A stretch of 64,000 nucleotides of DNA. Origin: Paratractidigestivibacter sp003150175. Its GTDB lineage: Bacteria > Actinomycetota > Coriobacteriia > Coriobacteriales > Atopobiaceae. The notes below the pieces were generated by a model. It saw only the letters and a program-made list of their open reading frames with translations, had not been told where the DNA came from and did not search any database. Every line of letters starts with the position of its first letter. Position 1 is the stretch's first letter. This document shows, one piece after another, positions 17,947-26,014 of this stretch. Where the stretch lies: NCBI RefSeq assembly GCF_964283195.1, contig NZ_CAXYLH010000001.1; one strand, written 5' to 3'. The position numbers and the translations under genes were made by a program.

Positions 17947-17950
17947 CGCC

Positions 17951-18739
17951 ATGGCCGCCCCCGTCATCGACATCTCCGGCCTCTGGCGCATCTACGAGTC
18001 GGCCGCCGGCCTCACCACCGTGCTGCGCGGCGTCTCGCTGCAGGTCGCGCGCGGAGAGTTTCTTGCCATCATGGGGCCTTCGGGCTCCGGCAAGTCGACG
18101 CTCATGAACACGCTCGGCTGCCTCGACCGCCCGACCGCCGGCTCGTATCGCCTCGAGGGCGTGGAGGTCTCCGAGCTCTCCGACGACGACCTGGCCTACG
18201 TGCGCTCTTCTCGCCTGGGCTTCGTGTTCCAGTCGTTCAACCTCATGCCGCGCGCCACGGTGCTCAGAAACGTGATGCTCCCGCTCGTCTACTCCGACAT
18301 CGCGCCGCGCGAGCGCGAGCTTCTGGCCTGGAAGGCCCTGCGCGCAGTGGGACTTCCCGAGGAGCACTTCCTCCACCGCGCCAACGAGCTCTCCGGCGGC
18401 CAGATGCAGCGCGTCGCCATCGCGCGCGCCCTTGTGAACGACCCGGCAATCATCCTCGCCGACGAGCCCACGGGCAACCTCGACACCGCCACGGGCGAGC
18501 TCGTGATGAAGACCTTCCGCCGCCTCCAGAAGCGCGGAAAGACCATCGTGCTCATCACCCACGACGCCGAGGTGGCCGCCTGGGCCGACCGAACCGTGCA
18601 CATACGCGACGGCAGGCTGCTCACCGACGAACAGGAGCGCGCCGTCCAGGCGCAGCTTGCGGGCGGTATCCAAGGCATAGGCGACCTTGGGCGCGCACGG
18701 CTCGCGCCCCGCCAGATCGAGGGGGTGCCCGCCGTATGA
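17951..18739 (+). CDS. MacB/LolD-type ABC transporter ATPase
   Basis: The 262-aa ATPase shows Walker A GPSGSGKST near residue 41, the Q-loop FVFQSFNLMP, signature LSGGQMQRVAIARA near 145, Walker B IILADEPTGNLD and the H-loop ITHD. The GNLD after Walker B and the SFNLMP block are typical of the LolD/MacB family. It starts 4 bases after the adapter gene and its stop overlaps the permease start in ATGA, so the three are translated together. The C-terminus has about 35 extra residues beyond the usual domain. Confidence 0.93.
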   Translation: MAAPVIDISGLWRIYESAAGLTTVLRGVSLQVARGEFLAIMGPSGSGKSTLMNTLGCLDRPTAGSYRLEGVEVSELSDDDLAYVRSSRLGFVFQSFNLMPRATVLRNVMLPLVYSDIAPRERELLAWKALRAVGLPEEHFLHRANELSGGQMQRVAIARALVNDPAIILADEPTGNLDTATGELVMKTFRRLQKRGKTIVLITHDAEVAAWADRTVHIRDGRLLTDEQERAVQAQLAGGIQGIGDLGRARLAPRQIEGVPAV

Positions 18740-19974
18740 AAGCACGCGACCTCGCCTACGAGACGGGCTCGGCGCTTCTTGCCAACCGGATGCGAAGCCT
18801 GCTCACCATCCTCGGCATCGTGATAGGCATCGCCGCCGTGATCGCGCTCACGTCGCTCATCGACGGCATGCGCGCGGCCATCGTGGGCCAGCTCGGCCTC
18901 AACGCCGCCCGCACGGTCGAGATCGTGTGTTGGCCGCCGAATAACCGCCAGCTCACCGAGGCCGACGTCGAGGCAATGGCCCGCGACCTCACCGGCGACT
19001 ACGACTTCATAACCTGCTACGCCTACGCCTGGTCGAGCGTGTCGAGATCAACCTCCGCCTCCGAGGAGATGGACATCATGGCGTGCGACGAGAAGTTCTT
19101 TGAGGCGAGGGGCCTCAAGGCCGAGAAGGGCCGGGTCTTCACCGCCGAGGAGAATGAGGAGTCCTCGATGGTCGTCGTGCTCGGCGGGGCATCGGTAAAG
19201 AAGCTCTTTGGCCGGGCCGACGCCGACGCCGTGGGAAAGACGGTGCGCATCGGCAACGACACCTATACCGTGGTCGGCACGCTCGAGTCGGACAGCATGC
19301 AGGGCGACTGGTGCGTGGCATACATCCCCTACCGCACGGCCAAGGTCCGCCTGATCGGCCAGCAGAGCGGCGCCATGCTGAGCATCTTCGGCTTTGCCCG
19401 CGAGAACGCCGACATCTACGCGGTGGCCGAGCGCACCGACTCGTACCTGCGCACGAAGTACAACATCCCCGAGGCAGACCCGGACGGGGGCGGCAGCTCG
19501 GAGGAGGGCTACTGCTACATCTCGACGGCACAGTCGATGCTCGACCAGCTGGAGAGCACAATGTCGTCTTTTCGCTTGATGGCGTTTGCCGTGGCGGGGA
19601 TCTCGCTTCTGGTCGGCGGCATCGGCATCATGAACATGATGCTCACCAACGTGACCGAGAGGATTCGAGAGATCGGCCTGCGCAAGGCGCTCGGGGCAAA
19701 GCGAGCGGACATCACGGCGCAATTCCTGCTCGAGAGCATCGCGATCTGCATCGTGGGCGGCGTCATCGGCGTCGCCGTGGGCTACGGCGCGGCATGGCTG
19801 CTCGCGGGCTTCGCCGGGTCGAGCCTCGGCTACGAGAACCTCGTCCCCGTGATCACGCCGCAAACAGCGCTTATGGCGGCCGGCATCTGCTGCGGCATCG
19901 GCGTGCTGTTCGGGTTCTACCCCGCCCGGCGCGCCGCCCGCCTCGACCCCGTGGAGGCGCTGCGTTATCAGTAG
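18736..19974 (+). CDS. MacB-type ABC transporter permease (FtsX domain)
   Basis: The 412-aa permease has an N-terminal helix (MRSLLTILGIVIGIAAVIAL), a large extracytoplasmic MacB-PCD domain of about 220 residues, and three C-terminal helices in the FtsX fold. The block GGIGIMNMMLTNVTERIREI and the following GLRKALGAKR are strongly diagnostic. It is translationally coupled to the ATPase by ATGA overlap and is followed by a terminator. The substrate is unknown. Confidence 0.92.
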   Translation: MKARDLAYETGSALLANRMRSLLTILGIVIGIAAVIALTSLIDGMRAAIVGQLGLNAARTVEIVCWPPNNRQLTEADVEAMARDLTGDYDFITCYAYAWSSVSRSTSASEEMDIMACDEKFFEARGLKAEKGRVFTAEENEESSMVVVLGGASVKKLFGRADADAVGKTVRIGNDTYTVVGTLESDSMQGDWCVAYIPYRTAKVRLIGQQSGAMLSIFGFARENADIYAVAERTDSYLRTKYNIPEADPDGGGSSEEGYCYISTAQSMLDQLESTMSSFRLMAFAVAGISLLVGGIGIMNMMLTNVTERIREIGLRKALGAKRADITAQFLLESIAICIVGGVIGVAVGYGAAWLLAGFAGSSLGYENLVPVITPQTALMAAGICCGIGVLFGFYPARRAARLDPVEALRYQ

Positions 19975-19976
19975 GC

Positions 19977-20014
19977 AAGAAGGGCGCTCGGCCACGGTCG
20001 GCGCCCTTCTTTGC
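19977..20014 (+). terminator. Terminator of the efflux operon
   Basis: An 11-bp stem (AAGAAGGGCGC at 19977-19987 with its complement at 20001-20011) ends in TTCTTT. Confidence 0.8.
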
Positions 20015-20016
20015 GC

Positions 20017-20084
20017 CTAACTCCCACACAGCGGACGCATCTGGGCCGGAATAGCCCAAAATGCGTCCGCTGTGTGGGAGTTAG
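20017..20084. repeat. Perfect 24-bp inverted repeat
   Basis: The arms 20017-20040 and 20061-20084 are perfectly complementary over 24 bases, beginning CTAACTCCCACACAGCGGAC. The 20-base centre can form a further 5-bp stem. It lies between the efflux terminator and the convergent RpiR gene. Confidence 0.9.
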
Positions 20085-20117
20085 TTCTTCTTGGTGGGTT
20101 TGCGGAAAGGCGAACGA

Positions 20118-20957
20118 CTATTCGCGACGCTCGGAGAACGCCGCCACGATGCCCCCGCGATACGCGGCTGCATACTTTTTGCGGTTTTGCTGATAAACGC
20201 TCGCGACCAGCGTATCGACCATAAGCATCACGCCCGCGTCCACCCCCATCGACGTCATCGGCGTCGAACGGTCGGCGACCTCGATAACGCGCAGGCTCGA
20301 GGTCGCAAGCCTCGAGAGAGGGTTGTCCGACGCGTCGCAGATCGCCAGCACGGGGATTCCCTCAGCCACAGCGGCCTTCGCCACCCCCACCGGCTCCACT
20401 TTGTCTCCCGATTTTGAGACGACAACCAGCAAATCTTTGTTCGGATCGAGCGTCCGCAGACGTCGCTTAACCTGGATAACCTCAGCATCGCAGCAGGCGT
20501 TCTTTCCAAGCCCGACCAATGACCAACTCAAGTGGGACGCCAACAGGCCGCTCTCCATGTATCCGTAGCAAATGATGGTGTCCGCCCCGTCGACAAGATG
20601 GGCAGCCTGGGCCAGGTTTTCCTCGGGATTGCTTCTTACGACGCCTTTTAGAAGCTCGTGATACTTCGTCTCAATCTTGCTCATGACGGCGAATAACCCG
20701 TCGTTATTCTGTATCTCGGTGCTCAAATCGCCGGAGCTTTTGATATCGGCGATCATCTCGCCGAACATCGAGTACCCCATCTTTTTCGAGAAGCGCATGA
20801 CGGTCGACTGCCCCACGTCGAGGCGCCGCGCAAGCTCGTGCGAGGTCACGTCCTCGATCTCGTCGCCGTTCATGATGAGATAGTCGGCGACCTTTCTCTC
20901 CGCCATGGTGAATTTGGGGTAGAGACTCTTGACCCTTGTGGTGAACAGCGCAATCAC
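20118..20957 (-). CDS. RpiR/MurR-family transcriptional regulator
   Basis: The 279-aa protein has an N-terminal helix-turn-helix of the RpiR type (LARRLDVGQSTVMRFSKKMG near residue 43) and a SIS domain that binds sugar phosphates (VVSKSGDKVEPVGVAKAA near 180). A GTG at 20957 was taken as start because the family begins close to this point; its ribosome site is poor. It follows the PTS operon on the same strand after a hairpin. It most likely senses a phosphorylated sugar from that operon and controls it, possibly at the inverted repeat at 25893-25939. Confidence 0.88.
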   Translation of the reverse strand: MIALFTTRVKSLYPKFTMAERKVADYLIMNGDEIEDVTSHELARRLDVGQSTVMRFSKKMGYSMFGEMIADIKSSGDLSTEIQNNDGLFAVMSKIETKYHELLKGVVRSNPEENLAQAAHLVDGADTIICYGYMESGLLASHLSWSLVGLGKNACCDAEVIQVKRRLRTLDPNKDLLVVVSKSGDKVEPVGVAKAAVAEGIPVLAICDASDNPLSRLATSSLRVIEVADRSTPMTSMGVDAGVMLMVDTLVASVYQQNRKKYAAAYRGGIVAAFSERRE

Positions 20958-20965
20958 CGTCCAAA

Positions 20966-20998
20966 TGATAAAGGCCGGGGAAGATCAACTTCCCCGGC
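20966..20998 (-). terminator. Hairpin terminating the mannose-family PTS operon
   Basis: A 10-bp stem (20974-20983 with 20989-20998) lies between EIIA and the rpiR-type gene; CTTTATCATTT follows on the minus strand. The T tract is short, so some read-through into the regulator is likely. Confidence 0.55.
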
Positions 20999-21022
20999 AC
21001 AGGCGTACTACCAGAGGTAATG

Positions 21023-21445
21023 CTAGAGGTCCTCTTCCTCATCAATCATATCCGACGAGCAGGCGCTTTCCTCAAAAAACCCGACTCCGCCGGGGACCGA
21101 CGCACAAAGAAGGTCCACGACTTCCGATACCTTCGACCCATCCTCAACGCTCAGGACCGCCTCCAGAATCGCAGCCAAGTTCATTCCAGCAACAACCTTA
21201 ACCTGGGCGCTCTCATGCGCAATCATGCAGGCTCGGTTATAGGGGGTGCCGCCGACCAGGTCGCATATGATCACGACCTCCTCGCCACATTCCGCGATGT
21301 CCCTCAGACGGGACTCGAACTCATCCGGCGAGATGACCGAGGTGAAATCAACATACGATACAGCTTCCTCATTGCCGGAAAGCATGGCAACGGCAGACGC
21401 AACGCCCGAGGCATAGTGCCCGTGTCCAGCAAGTACCAACCTCAT
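21023..21445 (-). CDS. PTS mannose-family EIIA component
   Basis: The 140-aa protein is the phosphate acceptor from HPr. The phosphorylated histidine is in the N-terminal LVLAGHGHYASG. Other family blocks are VVIICDLVGGTPYNRA near residue 60 and AGMNLAAILEAVLS. It starts in an ATGA overlap with the stop of the dehydrogenase-like gene, so it belongs to the PTS operon although EIIB, EIIC and EIID lie upstream. The C-terminus is acidic. Confidence 0.9.
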   Translation of the reverse strand: MRLVLAGHGHYASGVASAVAMLSGNEEAVSYVDFTSVISPDEFESRLRDIAECGEEVVIICDLVGGTPYNRACMIAHESAQVKVVAGMNLAAILEAVLSVEDGSKVSEVVDLLCASVPGGVGFFEESACSSDMIDEEEDL

Positions 21446-22674
21446 CGGGTTCCCTCCCTATCTGCGGGCTTGAGCTCCTCGGCCCTCTCCAGGCAGCGAA
21501 TCTCCTGGGCAAAGCCGACCAAAAGACGGCAGGCGATCGCCTCGTCGGGAACGGTCGGATCCAAACCCGTAATCTTGACGACGGCATCCTCGAGCGGCAT
21601 AGAGCCGAGGGTCTCCTCGATCTTTGCTGCCTGCTCGTCGCCTGCGTTGGGAACAAAGAACCCGTAGGCGGCGGCGCGAAGAATAAAGAAAGGCATGATG
21701 CCATGCTTCAGGCAGAGCAAGGCGGGGCCAAGGAAGCGGTCCCCCTTGCCGAGCTTGCGGATGGGCTGCCTGACGACGCGTTCGATGCGATCGCGGAAAT
21801 AAGGGCTGCTGAACTTACCCAACATGGTCTCAAGCAGCGTGTCGCCCGGCATGGGGATACCGAACTCGGCCTCGAGAGCTCGCCTTCCCTCTCTCCAGGC
21901 TTTTCCCGCAAGGTCGGCGCAGAGCTCGTCGGCCGCGGCGTCGTTAAGGTATTCGCAGCCCTTGTACGCCCCCATGAAGCCAAGCGAGCAGTGAAGGAGA
22001 TTCTCGCTCCAGATCTTCTCTGCCATGCTCTGCTCGACGTCGTTCGAGCGCTGGAAGAAGGACGGGTACTCATACCCCTGCTCGAAGAAGAAACGGTCCT
22101 CGACCGGAAGAATGGGTTTATCGTCTCCCTCAAGGGCGAGCGGCTCTGCGTCTGGGTCGGACGAGAAGGTCACCTTACGGTTGGCCTTTGAGGTGATGAG
22201 GGCAACCTGACCAGCAAGTACGGCGAGCTCGTCTGCGTCAAGCAGCTTCTCCAAGGCGCCCTCGAAATAGCTGCGAAGCCCGACGAAGTTGCCGCCGATG
22301 ATTACCGCCGCCTTGTGGGTCATACCCTCCTTGATGCGCAGACGGATCATATCGGCAAGGTCTTGAGCCACGGCATCAAAGGAAGAGGGGAAGACTGCAA
22401 CCGCCACGAACTCCGAGTCGGCAAGCCTACGCAGATAGGCCTCGCGGTCCGCCTGGACGTCAAATACCTCAAAACCGTCGACGCGAATCTGCTTAAACGT
22501 GCCCGTATCAAGATTGGTCTGTTTGGTGACGAAGTATCCCTGCTCGCGAAGAGTGTGCACAAGATCGGCGTTGATATCCGCAAAGGCAATGTCAAATCCA
22601 CCCTCGGAGAAAAACAGCTCGCCGAATGTCCCTCGACCTGTGCGACCGGCGCCGATGATAGTTACTTTTTTCAT
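21442..22674 (-). CDS. Mannitol-1-phosphate 5-dehydrogenase-like polyol-phosphate dehydrogenase
   Basis: The 410-aa protein has an N-terminal Rossmann NAD-binding motif (VTIIGAGRTGRGTFGELFF), NGN-type blocks are replaced by IIGGNFVGLRSYFEGALEK, and the C-terminal mannitol dehydrogenase domain contains the run YKGCEYLNDAAADE and KFSSPYFRDRIERVVRQPIR. It probably oxidises or reduces a sugar or polyol phosphate made by the PTS. The ATG at 22674 overlaps the upstream stop in ATGA. The exact substrate is unknown; mannitol itself is not implied because the transporter is of the mannose family. Confidence 0.75.
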   Translation of the reverse strand: MKKVTIIGAGRTGRGTFGELFFSEGGFDIAFADINADLVHTLREQGYFVTKQTNLDTGTFKQIRVDGFEVFDVQADREAYLRRLADSEFVAVAVFPSSFDAVAQDLADMIRLRIKEGMTHKAAVIIGGNFVGLRSYFEGALEKLLDADELAVLAGQVALITSKANRKVTFSSDPDAEPLALEGDDKPILPVEDRFFFEQGYEYPSFFQRSNDVEQSMAEKIWSENLLHCSLGFMGAYKGCEYLNDAAADELCADLAGKAWREGRRALEAEFGIPMPGDTLLETMLGKFSSPYFRDRIERVVRQPIRKLGKGDRFLGPALLCLKHGIMPFFILRAAAYGFFVPNAGDEQAAKIEETLGSMPLEDAVVKITGLDPTVPDEAIACRLLVGFAQEIRCLERAEELKPADREGTR

Positions 22675-23630
22675 TTTGCGCACTCTTTATTTTCGTGATA
22701 GCTGATTGCGATGCAGTCCATCTTTCCGGATAGTTCCAGCGGGCCGTACCCCACGGGGATGAAGAGTGTCTCTCCCAGCGAGATGGGCTCACCGCACACG
22801 GTGCCGTTCCCACCAACGCACGTCACAAAGAGGAAGCTGTCATGCTCGAAAGAAGCCTCGCCATCGACCTTATAACGCAGGGCAACGTACTCGCCGGGGA
22901 CATCGTGATACACAAAACGAGTCACGCCGCCCTTCTTGACGCCCTCCGGGCGCTCCGCCTTAAAGGGGAGCTCCGGGAAGCTCGCGCAAGCGCAGACATC
23001 GTCGATGCTGAGCGGGCGGGCAGGGTCATTACGATCGTTGTCGTAGAAGCGGTACGTAATGTCGCTGTTCGTGCCGAAGGTCGCCGAGACTTTGCCGGAA
23101 CCCCAGCCGCCATGAATCACGCCGGCGGGCGTGTGGACGAAGTCGCCGTCCTTGACCTCGAGCTTCGTGAAGAGCGCGTCCCAGTCCTTCTCGTCAATGC
23201 AGCGCCTGAACTCCTTGGCGTCCATCGGCTTGTGGCCAAAGAGCCACATGCCCTTCTCGTCGGACTCATCCAGGGTGACCGCGCCGGAGACCTTGCCGCG
23301 GCAGCCCTCGTGCGCCATGGCGTATTCATCACCTGGGTGGGATTGGTAAGACTGGAAGCCCTCGTTGCACGTGATCGTCATCCTTACGGGGAACACCTCG
23401 TCGGAGCAGCCGAAGAGCTCGCGGTGCGCCTGGTAAAGCTCAGAGAGCGTCATGCCCGTTCCCGTCACCGGGTTGTCGAGCTCGCCGGGAAGCGCAAGAA
23501 CGTTGTAGATCGTACCGACGTTTTCCAGGTCGGTCTTCAGGCCGAAGCGGTCGATGAGCTTATGGCCGGCCCACACGAAGGACTTGTACAGGGGCTCGAC
23601 GCGATATACGGAGTGATTGCTTATCTCCAC
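22671..23630 (-). CDS. Phosphomannose isomerase-like protein lacking a usual zinc ligand
   Basis: The 319-aa protein follows the type I ManA fold of Firmicutes: FVWAGHKLIDRFGL, then QSYQSHPGDEYAMAHEG, then the late histidine in GVIHGGWGSG and SDITYRFYDNDR. In the true ManA at 57.7 kb the corresponding blocks are QVHPDD, KKECWYVL and GTIHAI. Here KxECW is replaced by RGKVSGAV, so the metal-binding Glu seems absent. It may be a divergent isomerase for a different sugar phosphate. A GTG start at 23630 follows AGAGAGGA. It sits between EIID and the dehydrogenase-like gene in one operon. Confidence 0.72.
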   Translation of the reverse strand: MEISNHSVYRVEPLYKSFVWAGHKLIDRFGLKTDLENVGTIYNVLALPGELDNPVTGTGMTLSELYQAHRELFGCSDEVFPVRMTITCNEGFQSYQSHPGDEYAMAHEGCRGKVSGAVTLDESDEKGMWLFGHKPMDAKEFRRCIDEKDWDALFTKLEVKDGDFVHTPAGVIHGGWGSGKVSATFGTNSDITYRFYDNDRNDPARPLSIDDVCACASFPELPFKAERPEGVKKGGVTRFVYHDVPGEYVALRYKVDGEASFEHDSFLFVTCVGGNGTVCGEPISLGETLFIPVGYGPLELSGKMDCIAISYHENKECAK

Positions 23631-23645
23631 TGGTTGTCCTCTCTA

Positions 23646-24512
23646 CTAGAGAATTCCGATGAGGCCGAGCACTACGACGATGCCCATAAGACCGAAGATC
23701 ACCTTGGTTACGGACATGCCCTTCTTGGAGAGCAAATACCAGCAGCCGATGACCAGAAGCAGGCTCAGCAGGTTGGGGAAGATACCGTTGATGACGTCCT
23801 GCAACACCACGGGTGTTGCGTCGGCGGAAGCCGCAAACGAAAGCGGCGTGGACAGCTTCACGTAGGACGCAGACAGCGCACCAATGACGATGATTCCGAA
23901 GAGCTGGACCGCGGTCTTGATGCGGTCCATCGCGGTGCCCATCAGCGTCGAAACGGCATCCTTACCAAGGGTGTAGCCGTTGTTGAAGAGGACACGCGCA
24001 TAGGCCCACAGCAAAATCGGGGTCGCGATGATGAAGAGTACGACGCCAAGCGGACTCAGGACATCGCCCGCGCCAGTAAGCGAGATGGCGATGGTGGTGA
24101 GCAGCGGAAGGATCGTCGCCTGGACAAGGGAATCGCCTACGCCGGCAAGCGGGCCCATAAGCGAGGACTTGACGGTTCTGATCATCTCATCGTTTACCGG
24201 CTTGCCCAGGGCCTTCTGCTCCTCCATGCCGACGAGAATTCCCCACAGCACGCTCGCCGTCGTCTGCTCGGTGTTGATGAAGTCAAACATGCGAAGCATG
24301 CCCTCGCGCTGACCGTCCTTGTCGTAGTACTTCTTGTAAAGGGGGGCCATGTCGTAGGCATAGCAGTTGCCGTGCCAGTTCTCGAGGTTGCAGCAGGTCA
24401 GGTACCTGAGCTGGTAACGCCAAAAGAGGCGGTCGAGCTCTTGTTTGGTCAACGGCTCGCTGCAGATGGACTCGGAGCCCTGCTCGGCCTCGTTCTTGAT
24501 GATGTCGCTCAT
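23646..24512 (-). CDS. PTS mannose-family EIID component
   Basis: The 288-aa membrane protein is part of the EIIC-EIID translocation channel. Family blocks are WRYQLRYLTCCNLENWHGNC near the N-terminus, a central LMGPLAGVGDSLVQATILPLL and the C-terminal hydrophobic helix (VIFGLMGIVVVLGLIGIL). It starts 3 bases after the EIIC stop, with the ribosome site inside the EIIC end. Confidence 0.93.
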   Translation of the reverse strand: MSDIIKNEAEQGSESICSEPLTKQELDRLFWRYQLRYLTCCNLENWHGNCYAYDMAPLYKKYYDKDGQREGMLRMFDFINTEQTTASVLWGILVGMEEQKALGKPVNDEMIRTVKSSLMGPLAGVGDSLVQATILPLLTTIAISLTGAGDVLSPLGVVLFIIATPILLWAYARVLFNNGYTLGKDAVSTLMGTAMDRIKTAVQLFGIIVIGALSASYVKLSTPLSFAASADATPVVLQDVINGIFPNLLSLLLVIGCWYLLSKKGMSVTKVIFGLMGIVVVLGLIGIL

Positions 24513-24515
24513 TGT

Positions 24516-25328
24516 TTACAGCTCCACTTCGTCATCGTCGGTGAACACGTCTGTGCTTGCGCTCGCAGTCGATACCTCAGGGCGAGAGTCGATCTTCCAG
24601 TACAGGAACGCCAGGGCGGCGGCAAAGATGGCGATAGGGATGAAGCCCATGCCCATGGAGGAAACCATCATGAAGCCCAGGACAAAGAAGATGAACATCC
24701 AGTTGCCGACGATGTTGAACTTGAGCAGCATGGCCATGCCAACGGCAGGCAGGACGCCGCCAAGAAGGCCAAGCGCGTGCAGGACGTTCTGCGGGACGAC
24801 GGCGAGCAAGCTGTCCACGGCGCCGGTGCCCAGATACATCAGAACGAAAACAACCGCAAAGTTCATTGCCGCCAGGAATACCTGAGGAAGAATAACATTG
24901 CCGAGCTCGATCTTCTTGTAGTCGACCTCCTCGATGCCCTTACGGACGATTCCGGTGCACACCGTGTTGAAGGCACGCATCACGTGAGTAAGGTTCGCGG
25001 TGAGGACGGAAATCGGCGCCGCGATGGCAAGGGCGGTACCGGTATCCAGGCCGTTGATAATCGCGATAGCCATAACAGGATAAGAAACAACGCCAACGTC
25101 AATGGAAACTGCTCCGCCAACCGCGAAAGCGCCCATGTAGGCGAGTTGGAACGCAACTCCAAGCTCAAGGCCCTTTTGAACATCTCCAAAAAGAAGTCCC
25201 ACAAGAAGGCCTCCCACAAGGGGTCTCTGGAGCGTATAGCGGCCGAATACCATTCCCCCGAAGGAAGCAAACGTGTTTGTGAGGTGGTAAAGAAGCGCAA
25301 CAAGAAGTACCTGAACGAAATAAGCCAT
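24516..25328 (-). CDS. PTS mannose/sorbose-family EIIC component
   Basis: The 270-aa membrane protein has multiple helices and the family block RPLVGGLLVGLLFGDVQKGL near residue 34, followed by ELGVAFQLAYMGAFAVGGA. It forms the sugar channel together with EIID. The ATG at 25328 is one base from the EIIB stop. The C-terminus is a soluble Asp/Glu-rich tail. Confidence 0.93.
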   Translation of the reverse strand: MAYFVQVLLVALLYHLTNTFASFGGMVFGRYTLQRPLVGGLLVGLLFGDVQKGLELGVAFQLAYMGAFAVGGAVSIDVGVVSYPVMAIAIINGLDTGTALAIAAPISVLTANLTHVMRAFNTVCTGIVRKGIEEVDYKKIELGNVILPQVFLAAMNFAVVFVLMYLGTGAVDSLLAVVPQNVLHALGLLGGVLPAVGMAMLLKFNIVGNWMFIFFVLGFMMVSSMGMGFIPIAIFAAALAFLYWKIDSRPEVSTASASTDVFTDDDEVEL

Positions 25329-25329
25329 G

Positions 25330-25815
25330 TTAGATGCCAGCCTTTCTCTTTGCCTCAGGCCAGGTAAGATCAGGGGTAGTGAACGCAGGATTGATGATCA
25401 GCTTGACACCGCGGGAATCCAGATAATTCAGCGCATCAATCTGGGGCTCCGTGAGGTACAGCATCTTTTCGACGAGCTTCGCGCCGTTGCAGTTGGGCTG
25501 AGGACCGCAGTTGAGGACGCCGTCGAACTCAAAGCCCTGCTCCACGAGCTCCCGAGCGGTCTCGGGCGTCTTGAAGATCACGAGGTAGCGCTTCTTTGAC
25601 GCAGACGCCTCGGGCAGCTTCTCAAGCGCCTTCTTGACGGAAAAGCCGAGCACGCGAATCGAACCGAGCGTGTTTGCAAAGACGCCGAGCATGAACTTGT
25701 CCCGAGAGATCTCATCATCGACGATGATCACGCCATCGACCGGGTTCTCCTTCGTCACCCTCGTTGTCGTCTGGCCATGCACCACACGACTGTCCACGCG
25801 ATAGTGAGCGATCAA
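25330..25815 (-). CDS. PTS mannose/sorbose-family EIIB component (TTG start)
   Basis: The 161-aa soluble protein carries the phosphorylated histidine in YRVDSRVVHGQ near residue 13 and the family blocks VDGVIIVDDEISRDKFM and YLVIFKTPETARELVEQGFE. The open frame runs 47 codons further upstream, but family members begin a few residues before RxDxRxxHGQ. A TTG at 25815, placed 7 bases after GAGAGGGG, gives exactly the usual length and N-terminus. It is the first gene of the operon EIIB-EIIC-EIID-isomerase-dehydrogenase-EIIA. Confidence 0.9.
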   Translation of the reverse strand: MIAHYRVDSRVVHGQTTTRVTKENPVDGVIIVDDEISRDKFMLGVFANTLGSIRVLGFSVKKALEKLPEASASKKRYLVIFKTPETARELVEQGFEFDGVLNCGPQPNCNGAKLVEKMLYLTEPQIDALNYLDSRGVKLIINPAFTTPDLTWPEAKRKAGI

Positions 25816-25892
25816 TTCAATACCCCTCTCCAATTCCGGATGCAATGTCTGTAAGGAAGGCCTCCGAAGATATAATCGCACAATGTGGATCG

Positions 25893-25939
25893 AAATGAAC
25901 CAGGCGAACCGAACTTTATCGTGAACGGCTGGTTTATTT
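25893..25939. promoter_or_regulatory. Inverted repeat upstream of the PTS operon, candidate RpiR operator
   Basis: AAATGAACCAG (25893-25903) is mirrored by CTGGTTTATTT (25929-25939) with one mismatch. Additional TGAACC/GGTTC half-sites lie at 25906 and 25940. It sits about 80-125 bases upstream of the EIIB start in the AT-rich promoter region. Link to the regulator at 20.1 kb is inferred from position. Confidence 0.45.
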
Positions 25940-25960
25940 GGTTCAGCGGTCTGCAAGGAA

Positions 25961-25990
25961 ACCCCTTGCGGCGGGGCAAGGGGTCTCTTT
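25961..25990. terminator. Hairpin between hisS and the PTS promoter
   Basis: A 9-bp stem (ACCCCTTGC at 25961-25969 with 25976-25984) is flanked by CTCTTT on the plus strand and TTTCC on the minus strand. It lies 25 bases after the hisS stop. Confidence 0.6.
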
Positions 25991-26014
25991 GGCGGTTCGT
26001 GTGCTAGCTCGGGC

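Noticed and set aside
22842..25367. Plus-strand ORF of 841 codons opposite the PTS operon
   Set aside because: It is antisense to six clear PTS/enzyme genes, has no ribosome site or recognisable domain, and is a typical high-GC shadow frame.
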